A stretch of DNA of 64,000 bases from Myroides sp. NP-2 (GTDB lineage: Bacteria > Bacteroidota > Bacteroidia > Flavobacteriales > Flavobacteriaceae): contig NZ_JACHTD010000003.1 of assembly GCF_014145665.1 (NCBI RefSeq), forward strand, positions 218,029-282,028, read 5' to 3'. The notes beneath the pieces were generated by a model. It saw nothing but the letters and a program-made list of their open reading frames with translations, had not been told where the DNA came from and did not search any database. Both the position numbers and the translations under genes were made by a program. Positions 1 to 6,441 of the stretch are shown here, one piece after another (positions within the stretch are counted from its first letter, which is position 1; each line of letters starts with the position of its first letter).

Positions 1-141
1 CCATATAAAAGAATAAACCTCTCCTCTTGAATTCACGTTATCCGCAAACCATTCGCTTAATCCTGAAGGATCTGACACGTATTGATATAACAATTGAGGG
101 GATGAATTTATAGAAAATTCTAACTCATATTTTTCTTTCAT
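1..141 (-). CDS. START-like (AHSA1-type) protein, 5' fragment
   Basis: Only the first 47 codons are in the window; the gene runs off the left edge. The ATG is at 139-141 and there is no stop. The peptide begins MKEKYELEFSINSSP and continues with YQYVSDPSGLSEWFADNVN, the opening strand and first helix of a START-like/AHSA1 fold. Small proteins of this kind are common in Flavobacteria; their role is not well defined, though the fold binds hydrophobic ligands. It is divergent from the neighbouring tRNA gene. The family call rests on remembered similarity and is good for the fold only. Confidence 0.7.
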   Translation of the reverse strand, partial: MKEKYELEFSINSSPQLLYQYVSDPSGLSEWFADNVNSRGEVYSFIW

Positions 142-220
142 AGCTGTACTTAAAAAGTTATAATTCCTCGAATATAAACATATTTTGCTAATAAAAAAAT
201 ATTTTTTAAGAAGGCTTCTC

Positions 221-251
221 TTTGGTTTGTTTGAAAATTATAGTAACTTTG
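221..251 (+). promoter_or_regulatory. Promoter of tRNA-Met (Bacteroidetes type)
   Basis: TTTG at 221-224, 19 nt, then TAACTTTG at 244-251. This matches the Bacteroidetes -33/-7 consensus (TTG, 17-21 nt, TAnnTTTG). Transcription would start near 257, giving a 5' leader of about 35 nt before the tRNA. Confidence 0.7.
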
Positions 252-290
252 CACTCGCATTCCCAAAAAAGGAATAAATAACCGAAAAAT

Positions 291-364
291 GGCGAGGTAG
301 CTCAGTCGGTTAGAGCGCAGGATTCATAACCCTGAGGTCACGGGTTCAACTCCCGTCTTCGCTA
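291..364 (+). tRNA. tRNA-Met (CAT anticodon)
   Basis: This is a 74-nt cloverleaf without an encoded CCA. The acceptor GGCGAGG pairs with CTTCGCT (G1:U72 and G6:U67 wobbles). The D stem is GCTC/GAGC, the anticodon loop TTCATAA has CAT at 325-327, and the T arm is ACGGG/CCCGT with loop TTCAACT. Position 1 pairs with 72, so the tRNA lacks the mismatch typical of initiators and is probably an elongator. The anticodon stem has an A31/C39 mismatch at the loop end. Confidence 0.95.
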
Positions 365-373
365 CAAGCAAAA

Positions 374-405
374 AAGACTTAATCGAGAGATTAGGTCTTT
401 TTTTG
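374..405 (+). terminator. Terminator after tRNA-Met
   Basis: An 11-bp stem, AAGACTTAATC (374-384) with GATTAGGTCTT (389-399), encloses a GAGA loop and is followed by a run of T. It lies 9 nt after the tRNA and includes one G:T pair. Confidence 0.85.
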
Positions 406-508
406 TTTACACTTGTATGGATTATAAATAAAGGTAAAAAAAGGAGACTTTCAACAGTTTTCATTCGCTTTCTATTGAGTATTTTTCATAAACCACTAAC
501 GGTCAACT

Positions 509-562
509 AAAAACCTCTTTAATCCGATTGGATAGGTTGGGATGGCAGTATTTTATTCTAAC
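509..562. repeat. 3'-flank repeat, copy A
   Basis: This segment aligns with 1617-1668 at roughly three quarters identity by eye, sharing TAAAAACC, CTTT, ATCCG, TTGGG and a TATT-rich end. It sits just beyond the stop codon of the lipoprotein gene at 571-1089. Both copies can form a small stem-loop. It appears to be the 3' flank of a duplicated gene cassette. Confidence 0.5.
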
Positions 563-570
563 TTTAGTAG

Positions 571-1089
571 TTACTCAATAACCACAACTTCTTTTTTTAT
601 TTCCTCAAATATTCTGTCAAAATGAACAGAATCACGCTTTCCTTTGTCATTAAAATAGTTATACATAATTTCATCGTGAATTACAACGAAAAACAAATAT
701 TTACCTTTATCTTCTATTTTAAAATTTCCTAAAGTGAATAGTTTATTAGGAATCAATATAGAATCTTTTGCTTTAAAAGCAATATCTTCATTTCTTTCAC
801 CTACTTTAATTGGGTTGTAATAGAACATAGTTATAGTTCTAAAGTTTATTGTGTCTACCATTGGATCTACTATTGTATCAAAAGGACTATCAAATTTAAA
901 TACAATATCATAAGCTTGATTTACTTTCAATGTGTCAGGCAAATCGAATGTATATGTAATATTACCACGGAGAGTTTTAGTCCGTGATTCTGTTAATTGC
1001 ATTCCATTATATTCTTCATAGAAATCCTCTTTCTTTTGCTTTTTTTCACATGAAATAAGGAGTAATAAAAATAAACTTACTATTCTCAT
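571..1089 (-). CDS. Small lipoprotein, candidate Rhs immunity protein (older copy)
   Basis: 172 aa. The N-terminus MRIVSLFLLLLISCEKK is a lipoprotein signal with the lipid-acceptor Cys at residue 14, so the protein should sit in the periplasm or outer membrane. I do not recognise a named family. It is a distant paralogue of the 169-aa lipoprotein at 1660-2169: both have a (D)LPDT/(D)FPDT strand early, a DSxxDTI/YDSIITD region, a KDSI/KDTF region, a G-K-Y/G-V-F-Y-I-D strand and an end in VVVI. Its ATG overlaps by 1 nt (TAATG) the stop of a decayed upstream frame, the same arrangement as in the intact neighbour cassette. An immunity role against a periplasm-acting toxin is inference from position. 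Confidence 0.6.
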   Translation of the reverse strand: MRIVSLFLLLLISCEKKQKKEDFYEEYNGMQLTESRTKTLRGNITYTFDLPDTLKVNQAYDIVFKFDSPFDTIVDPMVDTINFRTITMFYYNPIKVGERNEDIAFKAKDSILIPNKLFTLGNFKIEDKGKYLFFVVIHDEIMYNYFNDKGKRDSVHFDRIFEEIKKEVVVIE

Positions 1090-1259
1090 TACAAATTAGA
1101 TTTAGCATTTAACATATTAGCTGTATTCAACTTTCGTAGAGAATCTCTTTGCTTATTTAATCTCTAATCCCTTTGTCGAATCTGACTTTCTTTCATAAAA
1201 GTATCTCTCTGCTCTGGTACAATATAAAAAACTACTTTAAAAATATACGCTACAACTGT
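1089..1259 (-). pseudogene. Relict 3' end of a displaced Rhs-type tip
   Basis: Reading the minus strand up from the TAA at 1089-1091 gives a frame that stays open back to a TAA at 1260-1262 except for one TAG at 1164-1166. The C-terminal part reads KQRDSLRKLNTANMLNAKSNL, which is polar and coil-like. Its stop overlaps the lipoprotein ATG (TAATG), as expected for a translationally coupled toxin-immunity pair. There is no start codon or conserved core left. The call is inferred from position and coupling and is not based on recognised homology. Confidence 0.35.
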
Positions 1260-1262
1260 TTA

Positions 1263-1659
1263 CTTTTATTGCGATTGATTACGTACTGCAAAACACTTTT
1301 TAAATCAATTGTATGCCTTTAAATTGTAGTGTACGTTAGAATTCATCTCCTTTATAGCACTAAAAAACATTTCCCCTTTTGTCATACTGAACATAGTGAA
1401 GTAACTGACTAAAACCCACTACTCTTTTTACTACACCATTGTTGCTTTTTTGTAGTCTTAGGCTGTACTTTACCTTTTTAAACACTTTACCATTGTCGTT
1501 GGTTAAAGTCGAAGCCTTTTTTAATAGTGTAACGGTGGTAGGGTGTTTCTTTTTTTTCTCTAAACAATCCCCCTTAAAAAAAGTCTTTTCTAATTGTCAT
1601 ACTGAGTGAAACGAAGTAAAAACCCCTTTGATCCGTTTTGGAAGATTGGGGGAAATGTA
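1263..1659. other. Gene-free AT-rich stretch with short dispersed repeats
   Basis: I see no coding frame here. The stretch holds two copies of a short motif, GTCATACTGA near 1382 and again near 1597, each followed within about ten bases by a GAAGTAA sequence. This resembles interspersed repeats scattered through Bacteroidota genomes. The second copy leads straight into the 3'-flank repeat at 1617. It is probably debris between two displaced cassettes. Confidence 0.5.
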
Positions 1660-1668
1660 TTATTCTTT
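1617..1668. repeat. 3'-flank repeat, copy B
   Basis: This is the partner of 509-562. It lies at the 3' end of the 169-aa lipoprotein gene and runs a few bases into it. The paired flanks support duplication of a whole gene-plus-tail cassette. Confidence 0.5.
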
Positions 1669-2169
1669 GTCGATTACAACTACTTTTTTTGTTACTCTTA
1701 CTTCATCTTCTAACCATCTAATTTGATCTATTCCCTCTTCATTTTTTTTATGTAAATCTATTAGAATTAAATCATTTATAACCCCATCAATATAAAACAC
1801 CCCAGGGTTTTCAAATTTAAGCATGAAATAAATCGATCTATTATCGTATGCACCAAATGTATCCTTAACAATACTTTTTAAATAAGCGTAATCGTAATCT
1901 ATACTATTTGTAGTGGTTATTATCAAACGTGCATATCTATTAGTATCCTTAACTCCAAAATCAGTTATTATAGAATCATAATGGCTTTTGTAGCTAACTA
2001 AACCATAATTATCTTCTTTAGAATATACTGTATCTGGAAAATCTATATCATAAACAATTCTATTTTCATCAAAATAAATTTTATCCTGGTTTGAATCATT
2101 ATTTTTAACTCGACCATCACAATTGTAAAAGAATATTCCTATTAAAACTATTAAACTAACTTTTCTCAT
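1660..2169 (-). CDS. Small lipoprotein, candidate immunity protein of the Rhs tip
   Basis: 169 aa. MRKVSLIVLIGIFFYNCDG is a lipoprotein signal with Cys at residue 17; the rest is a mostly beta, acidic, Tyr/Asp-rich domain with no family I can name. It starts 3 nt after the stop of the Rhs tip at 2173-2970, so the two are almost certainly translated together. In Rhs systems the gene directly behind the variable tip normally encodes the cognate immunity protein. A lipoprotein would fit a toxin that acts in the periplasm or on the envelope. It is a distant paralogue of the 571-1089 product. Function is inferred from context only. Confidence 0.6.
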   Translation of the reverse strand: MRKVSLIVLIGIFFYNCDGRVKNNDSNQDKIYFDENRIVYDIDFPDTVYSKEDNYGLVSYKSHYDSIITDFGVKDTNRYARLIITTTNSIDYDYAYLKSIVKDTFGAYDNRSIYFMLKFENPGVFYIDGVINDLILIDLHKKNEEGIDQIRWLEDEVRVTKKVVVIDKE

Positions 2170-2172
2170 TAT

Positions 2173-2970
2173 TTATCTTCTATTATAATAATCCCTCATT
2201 TTTATTCCATTTAAAGAATCTCTTGTATTTAATTCTTTGACGATTGGAGCATCTTGCCTATTTACTGTTGTATCTCTTGGTACTGGAGTATGAAAGGTAG
2301 ATCCATTATCTCTAAAAGGTTTAGTTGCACTATAGTCTATTCGTTGCATCGTAACCTTATCCAAAGTAGGCACAACAGGTACTATCGGTTGTGGTGAAAT
2401 CGGTTGATTATTTGCTTTAGGCGCAAAAGTATTACTTCCATCAGGTACAACTCCTGGCAACACCGTTTCAGGCCCAAACACATCCATGGCAAAAATCATA
2501 AATATTGTCATATCCACCCAACGCGTAAATCTATTTCCTTTTGGCGATTCTAAAGGAGATGATTTACCTCCTTCCACAGTAAAACTCATTCCTTCCAATT
2601 TCCAATTACTAAAACCTCTTTTAAAATGATTATACCCTGATTTTTCCTTATTTCTCTCAAAATCAGAAGCTAATTTATCAGCTCCACGTTGCAAATTAAT
2701 AACAATTTCATCTAATACGGTTCCCATATTGGATACTACTGTATTCATAATATTTCCTAATTCTGGTTGTTTCTTCGGATCACCGTCGCCAGGGTTTTGT
2801 GCACTCATCCCCGTAGGGTCAATCAAATTAACCGGGTTATTGTGTACATAATGGTATGGATTCCATCCTGGGAATTGATCTGCTAGCGGATCCACACTCA
2901 AAAATATACTCGCTCCAGGATCATAATAACGTGCTCCATAATAGTAGTAGCCTGTGCTTTGATCTAATTC
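2173..2970 (-). pseudogene. Orphan Rhs C-terminal fragment: core end plus variable tip
   Basis: The frame is open from just after a TAA at 2971-2973 and reads ELDQSTGYYYYGARYYDPG, then LSVDPLADQFPGWNPYHYVHN and NPVNLIDPTGM. This is the end of the RHS-repeat-associated core domain (ELDxxTGLYYYGARYYDP...DPLA...YxYxxNNPxxLIDPxG). About 210 residues of variable tip follow, with a hydrophobic patch (MTIFMIFAMDVFG) and a Pro-rich stretch; I cannot assign a toxin fold. All upstream YD repeats, which normally total one thousand or more residues, are missing, and the 5' edge abuts an unrelated membrane-protein gene. The first in-frame ATG (2901) lies inside the core and is probably not a native start. 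It is most simply a displaced tip kept with its immunity gene, able to recombine into an intact rhs gene elsewhere. Confidence 0.8.
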
Positions 2971-3797
2971 TTAGGCACTGGATGACCGCCCCAACTGTTA
3001 GGACCTGTTTGTTCCCAAGCGATATCATGAGTAAAGATCATCTTGATATAGCCCCAGATAGCTAAAGAAAGTACGAGGATAAAGAAAACGAGAAGAGCTG
3101 TCACAAAAAAGGGCACTTTATTTCCGTAAAATAAGGCATAGATTAGCAATCCATCAAAGAGGATCATCAGCAGAGGAATAAAAAAAGTAACCCCGATAAA
3201 CTTAGCTCGCTGGAAGTAATTGGTCATGTCGTAATTCATTGCGTATAGCAAAACACCCCAGAAGACGAATGCTAAAGTGACCATAAAAATAAGCGCCCCT
3301 ACAAACAGCGCCAATGCCCCAAATCCAAAACTCATGCCCTTTTGTGTTACCTCGTCATAATACACGGTAACAAATTCCCCTATCGTTGGTTTACTACTGG
3401 AGGAATAGGATACAGTATGCTCCACCAACTGACCAGATGCAGTTGTAAACTCAAGCGTTGGCGTAAACATTGTGGTTGTGGTACCCGCATCGCTATCGTG
3501 ACTTTCATAGGTGGAATACGATATGACTTTGGCTGGATAGCGTTGACCATGCAGCAACAGTTGGGTTGATTTATAGAGGGACGACCCCACCCCTATAGCA
3601 CTTCCAATGGCAAAAACCATCAAAATAGTTACCACGAGAAAAACATAACCAAACCCGAGACATCCCAACGATTCCTTGCCAGATTGCACGCGTCTTTGTC
3701 CAATTTTATAGGTAAGTAACAAGCCTACAAGCAGTGCTACAACTCCACTCCACCCATAGGTAGTTAAGGCAAGCGGAACTCCATGAAATAAAAGCAT
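2964..3797 (-). CDS. DUF3592-like membrane protein
   Basis: 277 aa. There are hydrophobic segments at about 10-30, 45-72, 160-190 and 205-245. Between the second and third lies an extracytoplasmic beta domain, G-x-R-Y-P-A-K-V-I-S-Y then TPTLEFTTASGQLVEH and GEFVTVYYDE, which matches the DUF3592 pattern (substituting G..A.V, then a YDP/YDE turn). Function is unknown. The stop lies 7 nt inside the open frame of the Rhs fragment, so its last residues (GGHPVPKN) may have been changed by the recombination that brought the tip in. It is followed upstream, after 17 nt, by a similar membrane protein, probably in the same operon. Confidence 0.7.
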   Translation of the reverse strand: MLLFHGVPLALTTYGWSGVVALLVGLLLTYKIGQRRVQSGKESLGCLGFGYVFLVVTILMVFAIGSAIGVGSSLYKSTQLLLHGQRYPAKVISYSTYESHDSDAGTTTTMFTPTLEFTTASGQLVEHTVSYSSSSKPTIGEFVTVYYDEVTQKGMSFGFGALALFVGALIFMVTLAFVFWGVLLYAMNYDMTNYFQRAKFIGVTFFIPLLMILFDGLLIYALFYGNKVPFFVTALLVFFILVLSLAIWGYIKMIFTHDIAWEQTGPNSWGGHPVPKN

Positions 3798-3814
3798 ACT
3801 CCTTGATTTTTCTT

Positions 3815-4627
3815 TTATTTATAACGGGAAGTCTCATGTTTAAACGTTCGCTTCTCTCGTTGAATCAAATCGTTATCGTGTTTACTTGCAGTATCGACTA
3901 TAGTTACACTGTTATCCAAAACAGTAGTTGTATTTTCATATTGGGTTGTATTTCTCGGCATTTCGGGTTGATTGCCCCAATATTTTCGCGCCTTTTGTAT
4001 ACGCGAAAGCACCACAATTAAAGAGTAAAGCCCATAAACGGCTAAAAAAGCAATAAAAAAAGTTTGCTCTTCTTCGTATGCAAAAATTCGGTATTGATAA
4101 AACACAGCAAGTACATAACCAAAAGTGAGTAAACGAAGGGGTTTTAGTAAAAGCCCCAAGGCTATTTTGCTGTTTCGAACTGCTTTTATAGTAGTATTAG
4201 AAACAAGTACGAGAAACGACAACAAAAGAGAAATTAGCAATCGAAGCACAAAAAAGCCAACCAAAAGGATCGCATAAGCAATTCCCAAATCTTCATAGGT
4301 GATCCAAAAAGTTGCCCCTGTTTCATCCATCAAAACCACTTGATCACCTTGACTAAAATAGTCCATGGTTAGATCACTCACTCGATCAGCCACAATACCC
4401 CACGGAGATCCGTCCTCTTTTTCAAAAGTAATACCCCAATGGTTTTGCCCATAAGGATCTCGTAGCTGTTCAAATTTCCCGGTATATGGTTCTCCATTGA
4501 GGAGTGCAGTTGCCATTTGCAAGGGAATACGCCCTATAGAAGACAATAACGAACTCCCATACGACAGGAAGACCAGCACAATAACAATAAGGAAGAAATT
4601 AATTCCTTTTCCTTGGTTCTTACTCAT
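3815..4627 (-). CDS. Membrane protein with DUF3592-like layout
   Basis: 270 aa from the ATG at 4625-4627 (MSKNQGKGINFFLIVIVLV). I chose this start over the upstream ATG because the extra N-terminal residues are charged and non-hydrophobic and sit ahead of the first membrane segment. There is one N-terminal membrane segment, a soluble domain of about 90 residues (ALLNGEPYTGKFEQLRDP ... GDQVVLMDETGATFWITYED), then three or four membrane segments. The layout mirrors its neighbour, so the two look like diverged tandem paralogues. Function is unknown. Confidence 0.65.
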   Translation of the reverse strand: MSKNQGKGINFFLIVIVLVFLSYGSSLLSSIGRIPLQMATALLNGEPYTGKFEQLRDPYGQNHWGITFEKEDGSPWGIVADRVSDLTMDYFSQGDQVVLMDETGATFWITYEDLGIAYAILLVGFFVLRLLISLLLSFLVLVSNTTIKAVRNSKIALGLLLKPLRLLTFGYVLAVFYQYRIFAYEEEQTFFIAFLAVYGLYSLIVVLSRIQKARKYWGNQPEMPRNTTQYENTTTVLDNSVTIVDTASKHDNDLIQREKRTFKHETSRYK

Positions 4628-4732
4628 AGCACTTATTTTTTCTTTTTCATTTGGAGGCAAACAAATGTGATGCTTCCTCTCTGCAAGGTAACACAATAAA
4701 AAAATATATTTCCATATTCTGCCAAAAAGGCA

Positions 4733-5030
4733 AAAAAAAGAGGCTGTTTACCCTCTTCATTCGCCTTTAGAAAACCAAGGACTACTTTACAATTGACCAT
4801 AATCATTCACGAACGAGACACAACCCCTGCGCTATGACCTAGGATTAGCCACTATTGTTGTACCGATGCAGCGGAATGCGTGCAAGCGACCATGCTTGAG
4901 CAACAACAAGGACCAAGATTCCTTAGCGCATGCCAATGTAAGGCTGTAAAGCCTTTGGTCCACAGCACAAAAAACCCCACCTAAAAAATAGATGGGGTTA
5001 TATTTGTTAGTCTTTTTAGACAGCCTTTTT
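4733..5030. repeat. Structured MITE-like intergenic element
   Basis: The edges are imperfect inverted repeats: an A-run plus AGGCTGT ending at 4747, and ACAGCCTTTTT at 5020-5030. Inside are nested pairings: TTGTTG (about 4856) with CAACAA (about 4901) around a CAAGC/GCTTG hairpin, and GGACCA (4910-4915) with TGGTCC (4956-4961) around the perfect hairpin AAGGCTGTAAAGCCTT (4940-4955). It is richer in GC than its surroundings and has no open frame of note. It could be a non-autonomous mobile repeat or a structured RNA. No second copy occurs in this window. Confidence 0.4.
4967..4999 (-). terminator. Terminator for the 5059-5790 gene
   Basis: On the minus strand a stem AACCCCATCT/AGGTGGGGTT (4990-4999 with 4973-4982, one T:G pair) with an ATTTTTT loop is followed by TTTT. 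It lies about 60 nt past the stop of the gene at 5059. Confidence 0.8.
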
Positions 5031-5058
5031 AAGTGTAATAGAATAGTTTAAATTTATT

Positions 5059-5790
5059 TTACTCTTCTTTGATAAACGTCAAAAACTCGTCATAATACTG
5101 CGCCAATAAGATTTGATATCCCTCGCTTCGATCTACCTTTATTTTATCAGTATCCGGTTGAGAAACAAAATAGATGACAAAAGCATCTAGGTGATATTCA
5201 GGAATACCTAAGTCTTTCATTAGATCTTCTCTTGGATATTGTTTGTAAAACGAGGCCATATTCATTTCAATACGCTCGTATTCGATCATTTGTAGATCGC
5301 GTTTTCGCGTTCCGTTGAGTCGATTGATGATTGCATCGATGGTAATTCCCATTTTTAAATCGCTTGTTGCCATGAATACGCGATTATTTCTATTGTATCG
5401 CTTCTCTGCGGGAGTCAATTTTTTAGTTCCGAAATCCATCTCACCTTCCCCAAATTCTTTCTTTACGATGATAATCTCCTCCAATTTTTGTCCAGGTTTT
5501 ACCAAAACAGGTGTAATGCGTTTGGTTTCCAAATCTCCCTCATCGATCACATACAACATCGTAGCACTATATTCACTGGAGAAACGAAGGGTATCTCCCA
5601 AATGGGTTTGAATCAAGAAATATCCGGTTTGATCGGATTGAGTTTTTTCTTTCGTATTTTTATTTTCGATGGTAACTGGAACAATTTGTCCATTATACAA
5701 TCGAACGCGCCCATCTAGTAAAGTAGCTCGTTGAGCATAAGCGCTCATGCCGATACACAACAGACTCAATAGTGCCAATAGCTTTTTCAT
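5059..5790 (-). CDS. Secreted protein with carboxypeptidase-regulatory-like domain
   Basis: 243 aa. It has a classic signal peptide (MKKLLALLSLLCIGMSAYAQ, cleavage after AYAQ). Residues about 25-95 form a CarboxypepD_reg-like beta sandwich (GRVRLYNGQIVPVTIENKNT ... QSDQTGYFLIQTHLGDTLRFS). The remaining 150 residues are helical and charged and lack a family I know. Stand-alone proteins of this kind are frequent in Flavobacteria and are thought to be periplasmic or outer-membrane associated. The gene appears monocistronic, with its own terminator. No enzyme motif is visible. Confidence 0.7.
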   Translation of the reverse strand: MKKLLALLSLLCIGMSAYAQRATLLDGRVRLYNGQIVPVTIENKNTKEKTQSDQTGYFLIQTHLGDTLRFSSEYSATMLYVIDEGDLETKRITPVLVKPGQKLEEIIIVKKEFGEGEMDFGTKKLTPAEKRYNRNNRVFMATSDLKMGITIDAIINRLNGTRKRDLQMIEYERIEMNMASFYKQYPREDLMKDLGIPEYHLDAFVIYFVSQPDTDKIKVDRSEGYQILLAQYYDEFLTFIKEE

Positions 5791-5843
5791 AGTGTTTTGG
5801 TTTGTTTGGATAAAGATATAATTACTTCAAAGAATAAAAAAAA

Positions 5844-6254
5844 TTATTCCTCTGCCATCTCATTTATTTTCTCCAACACATAGGCAGGAGGTACAGTAGG
5901 GCGTCCCGTTTTCATATCGACAAACACCAACATGGAATATCCCGTTGTTAATAACTCCCCTTGTTGGTTAAAGATTTCATAATCGAATTCTATTTTAACG
6001 CCTGTGCACTGTTTAAAAATAGTGCGAACACAAAGGTCTTCATCGTATTTTGCTGGCTTTTTGTAGTTCATAGTTAGTGACACAACGGGCAACATAATCC
6101 CCAATTCCTCCATTCGTTTGTAGGAAATTCCCAAATTGCGCAACCATTCAACTCGCCCAATCTCAAAGTATTGCGCATAGTTCCCATGATATACTACGCC
6201 CATCTGATCTGTTTCAGCATAACGCACCCGTACGGTGTAATCGAATTTTTTCAT
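5844..6254 (-). CDS. YbgC-type acyl-CoA thioesterase
   Basis: 136 aa, the normal length for a hot-dog-fold 4-hydroxybenzoyl-CoA thioesterase/YbgC protein. The signature YAETDQMGVVYHGNYAQYFEIGR carries the catalytic Asp in ETDQMGVVYHGNY. These enzymes hydrolyse short acyl-CoA or acyl-ACP thioesters in the cytoplasm. It is divergent from dnaA, with 187 nt between the starts; this pairing with dnaA is, as I recall, also seen in other Flavobacteria. The start is the only ATG ahead of the conserved domain. Confidence 0.85.
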   Translation of the reverse strand: MKKFDYTVRVRYAETDQMGVVYHGNYAQYFEIGRVEWLRNLGISYKRMEELGIMLPVVSLTMNYKKPAKYDEDLCVRTIFKQCTGVKIEFDYEIFNQQGELLTTGYSMLVFVDMKTGRPTVPPAYVLEKINEMAEE

Positions 6255-6441
6255 ATTCCTTTTAATTATATTTGACTAATTGAATTATAAATGTACTTAC
6301 CATTTTTTTTTGAAAATTACAATGACCTAATCGTTTTTTTATCCCAAAAATTGTTCACATATTTGCCATCTGATTCGACACCGACATCAATCCAAAAAAC
6401 ATTCAAAAATAGTAACTGTTTTTTTAAAAATCTAACCAAAA

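Noticed and set aside
1376..1430. Short repeat GTCATACTGA... as a mobile element end
   Set aside because: Only two imperfect copies occur here, with no transposase or target duplication; I treat it as an interspersed repeat of unknown origin.
2173..2901. Rhs tip as an intact gene starting at the ATG at 2901
   Set aside because: The frame is open to 2970 and the conserved Rhs core continues upstream of that ATG, so the ATG is an internal residue of a truncated gene.
6255..6441. Replication origin between the thioesterase gene and dnaA
   Set aside because: Only loose DnaA-box look-alikes (TTATCCCAA and TTGTTCACA) are present and there is no cluster. In Bacteroidota the origin is often not beside dnaA.
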